NCBI GenBank assembly: GCA_002221725.1
Contig: NJFT01000056.1
Span: 124,001 to 188,000 of the forward strand
Direction: 5' to 3'
Origin: Scedosporium boydii
Taxonomy: Eukaryota > Ascomycota > Sordariomycetes > Microascales > Microascaceae
Length of the DNA: 64,000 nt
The notes under the pieces are model-generated. The model worked only from the letters and a program-made list of their open reading frames with translations. It did no database searches and was not told the DNA's origin. The position numbers and the translations under genes were made by a program. This document shows positions 33,852 through 44,022 of the stretch, one piece after another (within the stretch, counting starts at the first letter, position 1; each line of letters opens with the position of its first letter).

Positions 33852-35243
33852 TTACAACTTTGACGGGTCCTCATCTTTATCTACCTCCCCAAAGATATTG
33901 AGGAATGCCGTGTGAACTTCATCAGTCAAGTCGCTCGCTTGCAGACTCCGACCCTTCTTCAGGAACGCAAGCCTTGAAGATTCCTATTCAAATTTCTGTT
34001 AGTGCTGCTCATTTTCCCAAGACTCAATCGACATCGAGAAAGCGCCTGGGGACAGGGTAATATATATGGCCATACCTTTGTGATAGCACTTCCCGCAGCA
34101 ACCGCCAGACCCACCAACTCATCCTTATCCAACTTCTCACTTTCACCCGAATCCCATAAATCTTCCAAGTACGCCTTTCTCCATCCCAAGAAAGTCGCAA
34201 TCGCCCCCGTCAACGTATCTCCCTGTCCACCGCTCCTCTTCCTCCCGCCCTCCAAATCAATCGTAAGCGTCGTCGTCCCATTCGAGATGTAATCATTTAG
34301 GCCCTTCTGCACAATCGTCACGCCCTTCAAGCCCCTCGCCAGCGCCTCCACCCTCGCAGATTCGCTCTCGACAACGCCTTCTTTGTCCTCCGCGGCCTTC
34401 TTGGTATCGATACCTAGCGCCTCGCAGAGCCTTCCAAACTCGACAACATTCGGTGTCAACACAGCGTCGGGATAGCCTCTGACCAGCTCGGGATCCTTCT
34501 GCACCAGGAGCAACGCGTCGGCGTCGAGGACAACGGGGATGCCCCTCCTGCGAGCAGCGTGGAGGACACGAGCTACCGTGGCGTGCATGAGGGGATCGCG
34601 GCCGAGGCCGGGACCGACTACGAGGACGTGGATGCGAGGGAGCATGGCTGTTATGGTGGTAGATATATGCTCCGGGTCGGAGTCGAGGTCCTTTTCCGTC
34701 GGGGCCGGCTGGTTGAGCGTGGGCCGGGTTTGCCGCATCAGAGGATGAACCATAAGGTTCGGGGAGTAGGTCTTTATGACGGCGGCAGCGGCTGGTGTGC
34801 AGATGACATGAGACTGCCTATTTGTTAGATGTGATGCCTATGGTTCCTTCTTGCTTTATGGGATCCCAAGGGTTTAAGAAGTTTCCTCATCGAGCGAAGA
34901 CACCCATTTCCGGACTTACCATGTCACAGCCCAACCTTGCACTAGCCATGGCAGAGAAGTAGGGCGCACCAGTATAATCCTCACTCCCTCCAATAACTGC
35001 AACTCTTCCCAATTGACCTGTAAATGAGGAGTCCAATGTCAAAAGCAGTTCACCAAGGTTACCCGGAATCTCGGAGATAGTGCCGACCTAACTCCCGCAG
35101 ACTCATCGTTTGAGCTCCTCACCCATCAAACACTCACCTTTATGGAACCTTTCCAGCATAGGCGGAATCATCCGCTGTGCCTTCGATAGAATTTCTCTCG
35201 TTTTGACAGACATGTTTGGATGAGATGTTTCAGGAGGTGACAT
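33852..35243 (-). CDS. nnr2: ATP-dependent (S)-NAD(P)H-hydrate dehydratase
   Basis: Metabolite-repair enzyme of the ribokinase-like fold that restores damaged NAD(P)HX to NAD(P)H using ATP. Four exons, 35243-35138, 35017-34920, 34813-34076 and 33983-33852, give 357 aa. Start is the first ATG; a second in-frame ATG ten codons on (35213, MSVKTREIL) matches relatives better and may be the real one. Landmarks: [71 protein letters not shown], then the anion-hole and catalytic motif [18 protein letters not shown] with its Asp. The C-terminal helix is [23 protein letters not shown]. No targeting sequence is seen, so the cytosol is likely. All introns are GT-AG with consistent phase. Confidence 0.93.
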
Positions 35244-36055
35244 TGTCGTCGTTGTGAGAGAGAGAGAGAGAGCTTTCTGTGATCTCGAGAGGGGAGTAAA
35301 CTGAGTCCTCCGAGATCGTTTGTGGTGTTGTCGTGTCGTCCTTGCTAAAGATATAACTCGAAGTTTCCAAAGAAGAAATCCTTGCTATTATGGATAGTAA
35401 TCGAGAAGAGAGATTACGCTTGGTGGGAGATGCTGGGATGCGGATGTATTATCATGCAGGTGAGGTCAGATGAGGAGTGGCAACGGCAATGACAACAGGG
35501 GCCACAATGGAACTTGACGGGTAACGTAATGATGTCACAGGCAAGTCTCATCGACCCAACCATCACAATATCGCAACAATTGCAACAATTGCAACACTAT
35601 CATTCATCTATGACTTCTGAGACTGACCGGGTCAACTTCCAAAATTTCAGAATCCAAGCTCAACAGGAGAATCGAGTGCTGGGTTTGGAGTCAAGTCACC
35701 GTTGAACTAGGAACCAGCCAAGAGCAATCACGCCAGCCCAAGTCAGTATCAAATTCTGGATTGTGCAGAAAGAATCAGGGTACATTAGGAACAAAAGGAA
35801 TCGAGGGTGCTATTGAGTTATAAGCTCTATTTGTACAAAGTGCTTTGACTGGAGAAGATCCCCGGTGATGGCATCACGTCCCTCCCTTCGGCACAACCCT
35901 CCGACGGGCCCTCTCGATCCCGGAGAGAACATACAATAAGGAGACGAAACGATTTTCCCGGTATATAAACAGCATCACTATATCTTCCTCCACCGCCAAG
36001 CCGTCACCCCACCAGTCTACCATCTACAAGAATTTTTTTTTCGCCGTACCCACAC
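35244..36055. other. intergenic, nnr2 promoter and atp1 3' flank
   Basis: 812 bp; no gene. A short (GA) microsatellite sits near 35259-35272 in the nnr2 leader. AACAATTGC is repeated near 35575-35590. No other structure recognised. Confidence 0.45.
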
Positions 36056-38312
36056 TTAAGCAAGGAAGCTCTTAGTGAAGGTCTCAACGACGTTCCTGAG
36101 CTTGGCCTCAGTGTCCTTGCTGAGAGCGCCCTCCTTGTCGATGATGGCAAGGAGCTCAGTCTCGCTGGACCTGAGGTAAGCGAGGAAGTCAGACTCCCAC
36201 TGGAGGATCTTGCCGACGGGGACGGAGTCGAGGAAACCGTTGACACCGGCGAAGATGAGGGGAACCATCTCGTTGACAGCCATGGGAGAGTACTGCTTCT
36301 GCTTGAGGAGCTCGGTCAACTGTAGAAAGAACGTACCTGTTAGCATCAAATTCGTAGCACATACAAGGGCGTCATATTGAATAGCAACTTACGCGTTCAC
36401 CACGGTTGAGAGTCTGCTTGGTGGCGGCATCGAGATCGGAACCGAATTGGGCGAAGGCGGCAACCTCACGGTACTGGGCCAAGAAGAGCTTAAGAGAACC
36501 GGCGACTTGCTTCATGGCCTTGAGCTGGGCAGCGGAACCGACACGAGAGACGGAGAGACCGACGTTAATGGCGGGACGAACACCCTTGTAGAAGAGCTCG
36601 GACTCCAAGAAGATCTGGCCGTCGGTAATGGAAATGACGTTGGTGGGAATGTAGGCAGACACGTCACCACCCTGGGTCTCAATGACGGGAAGGGCAGTCA
36701 TGGAGCCACCACCGTGGGTCTTGTTCATCTTGGCGGCACGCTCAAGGAGACGAGAGTGGAGGTAGAAGACGTCACCGGGGTAAGCCTCACGACCGGGAGG
36801 TCGTCGAAGAAGAAGAGACATTTGACGGTAGGCGACGGCCTGCTTGGAAAGATCGTCGTAGATGACGAGAGAGTGCTTGCCGTTGTCACGGAACCACTCA
36901 CCAATGGAGGCACCGGTGAAGGGGGCGAGATACTGAAGGGGAGCGGCCTCGGAGGCGGTGGCAGCGACGATAATAGAGTATTTCATGGCATCGTTCTCCT
37001 CGAGGGTCTTGACGAGCTGGGCGACGGTGGATCGCTTCTGGCCGACAGCGACGTAGATGCAGTAAAGCTTCTTGTCCTCATCGGCACCGTTGTTCCATCG
37101 CTTCTGGTTGAGAATGGCATCGAGAGCGACGGCGGTCTTGCCGGTCTGACGATCACCAATAATCAACTCACGCTGACCACGGCCAATGGGAACCATGGCG
37201 TCGATGGACTTGAGACCGGTCTGGACGGGCTGGTTGACGGACTGGCGGGGAAGAATGCCAGGAGCCTTGAGCTGGGCACGGCGCCTCTCGCTGGCGTTGA
37301 TAGGACCCTTTCCATCAATGGGGTTGCCGAGGGCATCGACGACACGGCCCAACATCTCGGGACCGACGGGAACGTCGACCTAAGCTGTTGTTAGCAACAT
37401 CTTCCATGGATAAATAGATAGACCTGACGGCTGAACTTACGATAGCACCAGTTCGCTTGACAGTCTCACCCTCCTTGACCAATCGATCGGAACCGAAAAG
37501 CACAACACCGACCTGGCCGGCCTCGAGGTTCATGCACATACCCTTGACACCGGAGGCGAACCTAGAGAAGGAGAATTTGTTAGCTATGCATTGCGTGGAC
37601 TTTTGCAGGTCCCAAGGATGGATGTTGGGGGTAAACATACTCGACAAGCTCCTCAGCCTGGACATTGGCCATGCCGTGGACACGGGCAATACCATCACTA
37701 TTTACCAACGTTAGTTATCATCAATTCATCGTCGGATAAAAGTCTTCATCTCGTCCGGATGACTACCAGGGCCTCTAGTAGTCATGCTGTAACGATTGAT
37801 GCTTGACGGGGCCAAGAAACTAATGCCGACGTACCCAACAGAGAGGACGCGACCAGTCTCGGCAAGACCAGCTTCTTCCTGGACGCCGCGAATTCTCTGC
37901 TCGAGAATAGAAGAGACCTCAGTAGGCGAAGGCTTAGCATCGGCGGCGTAGGTCCGGGCTTGTATCGAGGCAGCGTTGTAGACTGCTGGTGCGGCATTTC
38001 GAGCCTGGAAGCAGTGGGTAAAAAAAACCTAGTTAGCCGAAGTCCGAATTGGTGATGATCCAAAAAAACAACAACTCCTGACGAGCTCCAGAAACAGGGA
38101 CAAAAAAAAGCTTTTCCACGATGACCACCCGACCCGGTACCACTCAATTGATCGTGATAATTGATTCACATGACGATCCGAATCGGGTGCAGTGTTTTTT
38201 CGATGGAATTGACGCCGTTTCGGGGATATGGAGGTGGTGGAAGACTTACTACCGCAGCCCTACCCGAGGCGCCGAGAGCGCGGGTGGACTGTCGAAGGGC
38301 CGTCCGGAACAT
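36056..38312 (-). CDS. atp1: mitochondrial ATP synthase alpha subunit
   Basis: Non-catalytic alpha subunit of the F1 head, binding nucleotide at the alpha/beta interfaces. Six exons on the minus strand, 38312-38250, 38004-37835, 37697-37641, 37561-37441, 37379-36393 and 36319-36056, give 553 aa. Residues 1-~40 are the presequence ([20 protein letters not shown]). Landmarks: [36 protein letters not shown] (needs the GTATGT donor inside codon GAG), the Walker [12 protein letters not shown], and the alpha/beta signature [17 protein letters not shown]. The last exon codes for the C-terminal helical domain. The first intron is long for this window (245 nt). Open frames antisense to the large exon are shadows. 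It encodes the partner of Atp4. Confidence 0.97.
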
Positions 38313-39427
38313 ATTAGAGAGTATTTAGAAGGGGTCTAGAGAGGAAGGATAAACAATTGCAAGGCGATGCAATTGAGTAGAGAGGAGATTGTGGATGCTG
38401 TCACACACGTCGTTTGGAAGAGGGAGTTCAGGAAGCGGATTTTTGCAAGAAGGCAGTCGAGGAGAAAGATGAGGGAGAAACGGGCGGACCCGGAGCTGGA
38501 AGCCTGGGCCAATCAGATGCCAATGAGCGGATTTTTTATGCGTTATGTAAGCTGACCCGTGGTGCTAACATTTTTTTGAGCCGGGGGAAGGAGCAATTCA
38601 GCCAAGACTCGAAGGCTGGTCGCTTTCTTCGGTTGTCCAAGCTCATCAAATTTACCACCGTACAGTGTGCAGTCTATTTCCGACTTAACTGCGAGCGCCT
38701 ATGGCTGGAGCTGAGATGAGAAGATCGAGGCGATGACACCGTGAATATGTGTGTGTATTTGGCCTCTATGTCAATAACGGCGATATATATTGAATCCGTA
38801 CACTAAATAGCTATTGGATCTATAACTCCAGCTCTTTGAAGCATGCTTCATTGGGGGTTAAGATAGGCCGAGCTAGATGTCTCCTCGGCTGTATCGGGGC
38901 AACAAGTGGATCCGAGGCTCATATGGCAGCCCCCCTTCAAGGTACTTGACAAGCAACCGCAGATCCGGACGATGAAGTGAGTGTCCACATAGCAATTTCT
39001 TGAGCAGGAGATTGAACAACAAAAAAAGTCCATTCAGTTGGCATCTAAACCTGTTCGCCTACCTAGGTATGCACATGATGGCCTAAAGCCTACAGTCCAT
39101 GTTCCTATGTCTCCTCAGAGGTTATGAACAAAAGGGTATAATCATCAATTGAAATGTCACGATTAAAAAAAAGTTCAAGCACCACCAATACAAGCCGGCA
39201 TGGTCGCCGGTCGGTCTCTAAGGCCGTAGCTCAGACTATATTAAAGTCGAGCTGTAAAAGGGGTATGTCTGAGAGCGTTTCCACGCCCATGAGCGAAGAC
39301 ACACAAATCTGCATACACACACAGATGCCATGATCCTTTCCTTTTTTTAAAGCCTAACTCCGAGAGATTTCCCAAATGCAGAGCGTCACTCATTCACTTC
39401 CAACCTCCTTGTCGGCAGCCCAGGCAT
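38313..39427. other. intergenic, atp1 promoter and rpl11 3' flank
   Basis: 1.1 kb with no supported gene. The atp1 promoter occupies the part near 38313. No tRNA, repeat or conserved motif recognised. Confidence 0.45.
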
Positions 39428-40094
39428 TTATCGGATGATACCCTCGAATCGCTGCTTGAACCACCTCATGGTCTCGATGCGGGTGATGCGGTGGCTGGCA
39501 CCGATCCTGCCCTTCATGCGGCGGCGGCGGCCGACACGGTCACCGGGACGGGTCATGCAGCAGTAGAAGTCCATGCCGTAGATACCGATGGAGGGGTCAT
39601 ACTTGATACCAAGATCGATGTGCTCGCTGATACCGAAGCCGAAGTTGCCAGTCTCGCTGAAGTTGCGCTTGCGGAGCTCGTATTCCTTGACCTTGAGGCC
39701 ACGCTCGAGAATCTCCTCGGCCTTTTAACATTGCCCCCATGTTAGTTCCCGACTCCAAGCACACTCCAGCTCTTTACGGAAGGAATCGATCTTACCTTGG
39801 GGCCACGGATGGTAACGTGGACAGCGATCTTTTCGTTACGGCGGATACCGAAGTTTCGGACGGTGTATCGGGCCTTGCCTGGAAAGAGACGGAGAAACAT
39901 TAGAAATCGCCTATCAAAAGAAGCGAGTAAAACCGCGACCATCACATACTGTAGACGGGGGTTTGACCAGAAAGCTGCTCGAGCACCTTGGCGGCACGGG
40001 TAAGCCTATCACCAGACTCGCCCACAGCAATGTTGAGGACGAGCTTCTGGATCTTAAGCTCCTTCATGGGGTTCTGGGACTTCTCGGACGCCAT
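39428..40094 (-). CDS. rpl11: 60S ribosomal protein L11 (uL5)
   Basis: Large-subunit protein that binds 5S rRNA at the central protuberance. Exons 40094-39950, 39878-39796 and 39721-39428 give 173 aa, the usual size. Landmarks: [65 protein letters not shown], and the C-terminal [16 protein letters not shown] then [13 protein letters not shown]. The first intron has a GTATGT donor that splits a Ser codon; the second is phase 0. High codon bias toward C-ending codons fits strong expression. It is divergent from smb1 with about 500 bp between starts. Confidence 0.97.
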
Positions 40095-40598
40095 TTTGAC
40101 TGATTTGAATTTGCCTTTTGGGAGGGAAAGGATCAAAAGACTGTCAATGGGCTGGTTGTGGTTGAGGATGTGCTGCTGGAGGGTTAGTAGATTTCGAGAT
40201 GGATTGGAAGGATTAATTTCAGTCGATGAAATTTTGCCCTACAATTTTTGGTGGTCCTGCGGGGAGGGTAGCCCTACCCTCACTGGTCATAATCATAAGC
40301 CAGTGGTGGGCGACAACCAGCTTGCGGAGGTACGTACCCAACTTCGGTATTACGTAACACACTGTGCGAGCGCCAACTCTTGGCTCCAACTCGCGACTTC
40401 AGCCTTCCACTTCTCAGCCTTGGGACACGAAAACCCTTAATAATTCAGGCATCCTGCTTTGTACCAATGTCATAGCTCCTCATCAGAGTCTCGAGCTACA
40501 AGTCTTTCGGGACTTTGTTGACATAAAGCATAACCCAATTTTTTGAGAAATTGAGAGGCTTCTTTTTTACGAGGCAATCTCAAATACAAACTGCAACC
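40095..40598. promoter_or_regulatory. bidirectional promoter rpl11 / smb1
   Basis: 504 bp between divergent starts of a ribosomal protein gene and a core splicing gene. No CACGTG. It contains GGTAGCCCTACCCTCACT near 40267, whose CCCTA/TAGGG-like words resemble Tbf1/Rap1-type sites of ribosomal protein promoters; that reading is inference. Confidence 0.5.
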
Positions 40599-41603
40599 AT
40601 GGCATCCATGAACAAGCAAGGCAAAATGGTCAGTCGTCTCTCGCGTTTCCCCTCCAGTCTCGTTTGTATCTCACCGCAGCTAACAGGAAACCTCACTTCA
40701 TAGGCCGGTTACGTATGTCCACTCCCCCGCATCGCCTCACACTTCCAAGCTTCAAGGAAGCCGAGCCGAACTATTAAGCTGAGTTTCGACTGCTGACCCG
40801 AATGTTTAGATTAACTGGCGGATGAGGGTAACACTCATCGACGGCAGACAAATGACCGGCCAGATGCTTGCGTTTGATAAGGTAGGCGATAGCCAAACCC
40901 CACCGCCCTACCTGCCATCCCGGGATTGCTAACGAATATTACCACTAGCACATGAATCTCGTCCTCGCCGATACCGAAGAGTTTCGAAAGATCAGGTCCA
41001 AGTCCAAGACCGGAGGTGCTCCTGGTGCATCGAGCCAAACCATCGAGACTGAAGCAAAGCGAACTCTTGGCCTGACCATTGTCCGTGGCGCTCACATCGT
41101 TTCTCTATCAGTCGAATCTCCACCTCCCGCCGACCCAAGCGCGCGTCTCGGCAAGACCACTACGGGCGGTATCGCCACCGCGTTGGCCGCCGGCCCTGGT
41201 GTAGCGAGGGCTGCGGGCAGAGGAGCTCCTGTACCCCCGCCCAGCCTTGCTGTATGAATATCACAAGCCCTCCTACAATCTCGTGTCGACGTATTTTCCA
41301 TTGCTAACTCTTTTTTTCTTTTCTCAATAGGGCCCCGCTGCTGGTGTGGGTGGTGCCGCGCCGCCTCCCGGTTTCCCTGGCGGTTTCCCGCCACCGCCTG
41401 GGTTCCCCGCTGGACGAGGAGGTATGTTCACTTCCTGGCATTTCATGTATCGAAGATCGTATCCTAATATCTTTGCAGCCCCTCCTCCTGGCTTCCCGGG
41501 GGCTTTCCCTCCCGGAGGTTTCGCCCCGAATGCTCCCTTCCCGCCCCCCGGTTTCCCTCCTGGTGGTCCTCCGGCTCCTGGTTTCAATCCTCCCCGGCGA
41601 TAA
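40599..41603 (+). CDS. smb1: small nuclear ribonucleoprotein SmB
   Basis: Core Sm-ring protein of U1, U2, U4 and U5 snRNPs. Six exons, 40599-40628, 40704-40712, 40810-40881, 40949-41251, 41331-41421 and 41479-41603, give 209 aa. Sm1 is GRQMTGQMLAFDKHMNLVLAD with the EFRKI end; Sm2 is RTLGLTIVRGAHIVSLSVE. The C-terminal tail is proline/glycine rich with repeated PPPGFPGG-like units, the ligand for WW domains (Prp40 type) in the family. Exon 2 is only 9 nt and supplies Ala-Gly-Tyr before INWRMRV. The fifth intron (41422-41478) is 57 nt, a multiple of three, with no stop codon, so unspliced message would add 19 residues to the tail. Divergent from rpl11. Confidence 0.94.
40704..40712 (+). other. 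smb1: 9-nt micro-exon of smb1
   Basis: GCCGGTTAC lies between TTCATAG and GTATGT. It codes for Ala-Gly-Tyr, joining NKQGKM to INWRMRV. The upstream intron (40629-40703) has GTCAGT and a CTAAC site; the downstream intron is 40713-40809. Without it the conserved Tyr before the Sm fold is lost, though the frame is kept. Confidence 0.85.
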
Positions 41604-42424
41604 TTTATAAGGTGTCAACAAAATATAAGGCAGTTCGGTTTGTTGGTTTGGGTATATTCCCCTTTTCGGCGCTGGACTCATAAACGAGAAAACTTGTTGA
41701 TCGATTCGGCAGAGGCAGTGAGAGCCTCTAATCGACACATCATGAAACAGGGACAGGAGTTTTTCTATTAAAAAAATAACGGAATGAAGATAATGGTACG
41801 CACTACCTATCTCGCACTTCCTGCTTTTTCTTCGTGCCTTGCGTTGACGTGAGAAAGGGCTCAGAGGACAGCAGCCGAGAACTTGGTGAAGCACTAAGTA
41901 TATGGTGATGTGTGAAGGTATATGAGTTGTAAGATGATGACGTACCCGTCCAGTACCCAGTGATATAATATCCTTTGCCAGAGTCTATTCATAAGGCCTC
42001 GAGAGAGCAGCGATATTGAATTTGCCGTCTCCAGAGCCGGTGACGACTGGGCTTTTCTTGGTTACACGATTCCCCGTCTCAGTATCAGAGGGACGGCCTC
42101 CAAGGACAGCAAAGTAACGGAATAGCTTGTTATTAACGGAACTCAGGAATATGACCCGAGTTGTACAAAAGATACAATTACAATAAACGTGATCGACCCA
42201 GCTATTGACTGCCCTTCATACTCCTCGAACTCCTCCATGATGTCCGTCTCTTTCTCGTTGAAGAAGTGTATCGTTTCTGGCAACCTCCAACCGAACCCAA
42301 GATAAGAGAGAGAAGAAAGAATCCAATTTTTGTGCCGTTCCGACCAGACAAAAGGAAAGAACAAAAAAAAAAAACAGACAAAAGAAAGAAATATTTAGCA
42401 CACGTCTAGCGAAACACAGCGCCC
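41604..42424. other. convergent intergenic smb1 / heme-b561 gene
   Basis: 821 bp of 3' flanking sequence. An A-run at 42365-42374. Small open frames here (70-73 codons, minus) show no motif. Confidence 0.45.
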
Positions 42425-44022
42425 TCATCGGTAACCCCTATAATCCCCCCGATCCCTTCTCTGAAACTGGAACTGCGCAGGAATATCCTCCCGCCTAGGA
42501 TACTCGCCATAGTTGTTATTATTAGTATTATCATTCTCGATCCCACTGTACCCAGTACCACCCACAAAAGTAGGTGAATACGTGCTACCGGCCTGCTTCT
42601 CCTGCGCCTCCCTGCTCTTCCTCATGGAGCCGATGAGTGTGGAGGCGCCATAAGCAGCGCCGACGACGGCGGCGAGAACGGCATAGGCGATGACAAAGGC
42701 GCTCGGGGAGTCAGCCATGCGGAGACCAAGGCCGCCGTTGACGACGCCGAGGAGCATGAGGACGCGGCCGTACCAGATGTGGGCGTAGCTGACGACGGCG
42801 CGGGACTGGTGTTTTAGGTAGTGGCGGTGGTGGATGAAGCCGAGGACGGGTTGGAGGACCAGGGCGAAGGTGACGATGGCGCCGAGGATGGTGTGGGCTT
42901 GCTTGAAGAGCTAGAAGGAGATGTTAGACATGTTTTATTGTTTGGAGAAGGTGGAGCTGTCTGTGTGAAAACGAAGGAGACGGAGGAAAGAAACTTACCT
43001 CGTCGGTTGCATCGGCTTGGGCGTAGCCGGTACCGAATCCGCCCCACATGACGAGGAAGGCGATGGTCTGGCATCCAGCATGGAGATACCACTTTCCGAA
43101 CAGGGGGATCAAGAGAGCACCGACGGGATACAGGATGACGAAGGCAACAGCCATGAGGACACCATGGATCCGGATCAAGTCCACAGTCCGGCTCTCATCA
43201 GACCCATTGGAAGCACCGTTGGTGCTCCCGCTCCCGATGGTATTGACACCTCCGCTACCATTCGTATTTCCACTATTGCTACCGGTCCCCGAGTTTCCGG
43301 TCCCAGTCGCAGCGCCGGTCGAGAAAGGATTAGCATCCTGCGTAACAGCCGCCTGCGACAAATCAATCCTAAACTGATCGAAATCCGAATGCTGCGCAAT
43401 ATTCGCACTCGTGTCGGCAGTATTCAACGGATTCCCAGGCCTCCAAGCAGCGATCCAAGGCGACGAGGTAGCAGACAGATCCATCGACCCTCCCCTCCAC
43501 GACTGACAGTTTCTGCAGACGACGTTGGCGGTCATGACGCCGTTTGAGACGCCGGAGCCCGCGAGGAGCTGGATCTGGGTGTCGCTCTGGAAACGGGGCG
43601 TGGTGCGGCCGGTGCCGGAGCGGGTGCTGACGGTGACGTTGCCGGAGCCGTCTTGGTAAACAACGAAGATGTTGGAGCCGGACATGCTGGAGCCGGTGCC
43701 GATGGAGACCCAGGTGAAGGTGTCGAGGGCTTGGACTTGGAAGTAGAGGTTGCCGGAGTTGGATTGGGCGGAGGCTTGGGGGACGGCTACTTGCATGCAG
43801 AATTTGTTGTCGATGGGACAGTAGCGGAATTGGGCGGAGGCCGTGCTCGCGACTGGAGTTTTGGGGGGCAAGGTATTAGTTTTTGATTTCCCTTTTTGAT
43901 CTTGACCTTTTTTTCCCTCTTGTCTATGTTGGGGAGCGAGGGATGTCTGGGATCTGGGTTGAGACCGTCGGTGACTTACAGAGCAAACTGGCCGATGCCA
44001 GTAGAGATTTTAATGTTTTCAT
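42425..44022 (-). CDS. secreted-side heme domain (CDH-cytochrome/DOMON-like) fused to cytochrome b561
   Basis: Membrane redox protein of 460 aa from exons 44022-43980, 43852-42999 and 42910-42425. A signal peptide (MKTLKSLLASASLLFASTASA) precedes a domain like the cytochrome of cellobiose dehydrogenase, residues ~22-205: FRYCPIDNKFCMQVAVP, WVSIGTGSSMSGSNIFVVY and AQHSDFDQFRIDL. By analogy the Met of GSSMSG and the His of QHSDF are heme ligands. A Gly/Ser/Asn/Thr linker (~35 residues) leads to five hydrophobic spans with b561-type histidines: LIRIHGVLMAVAF, KWYLHAGCQ, KQAHTILGA, HHRHYLKH and YAHIWYGRVLML. The cytosolic tail is Asn/Arg-rich (RRDRGDYRGYR). The layout suggests transmembrane electron transfer, for example ferric or copper reduction or feeding extracellular oxidases; the acceptor is unknown. 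Domain assignment is solid, function inferred. Confidence 0.87.

Noticed and set aside
36447..37394. 315-codon open frame on the plus strand
   Set aside because: It is antisense to the large exon of atp1; its length follows from the codon bias of that exon and it has no independent motif.
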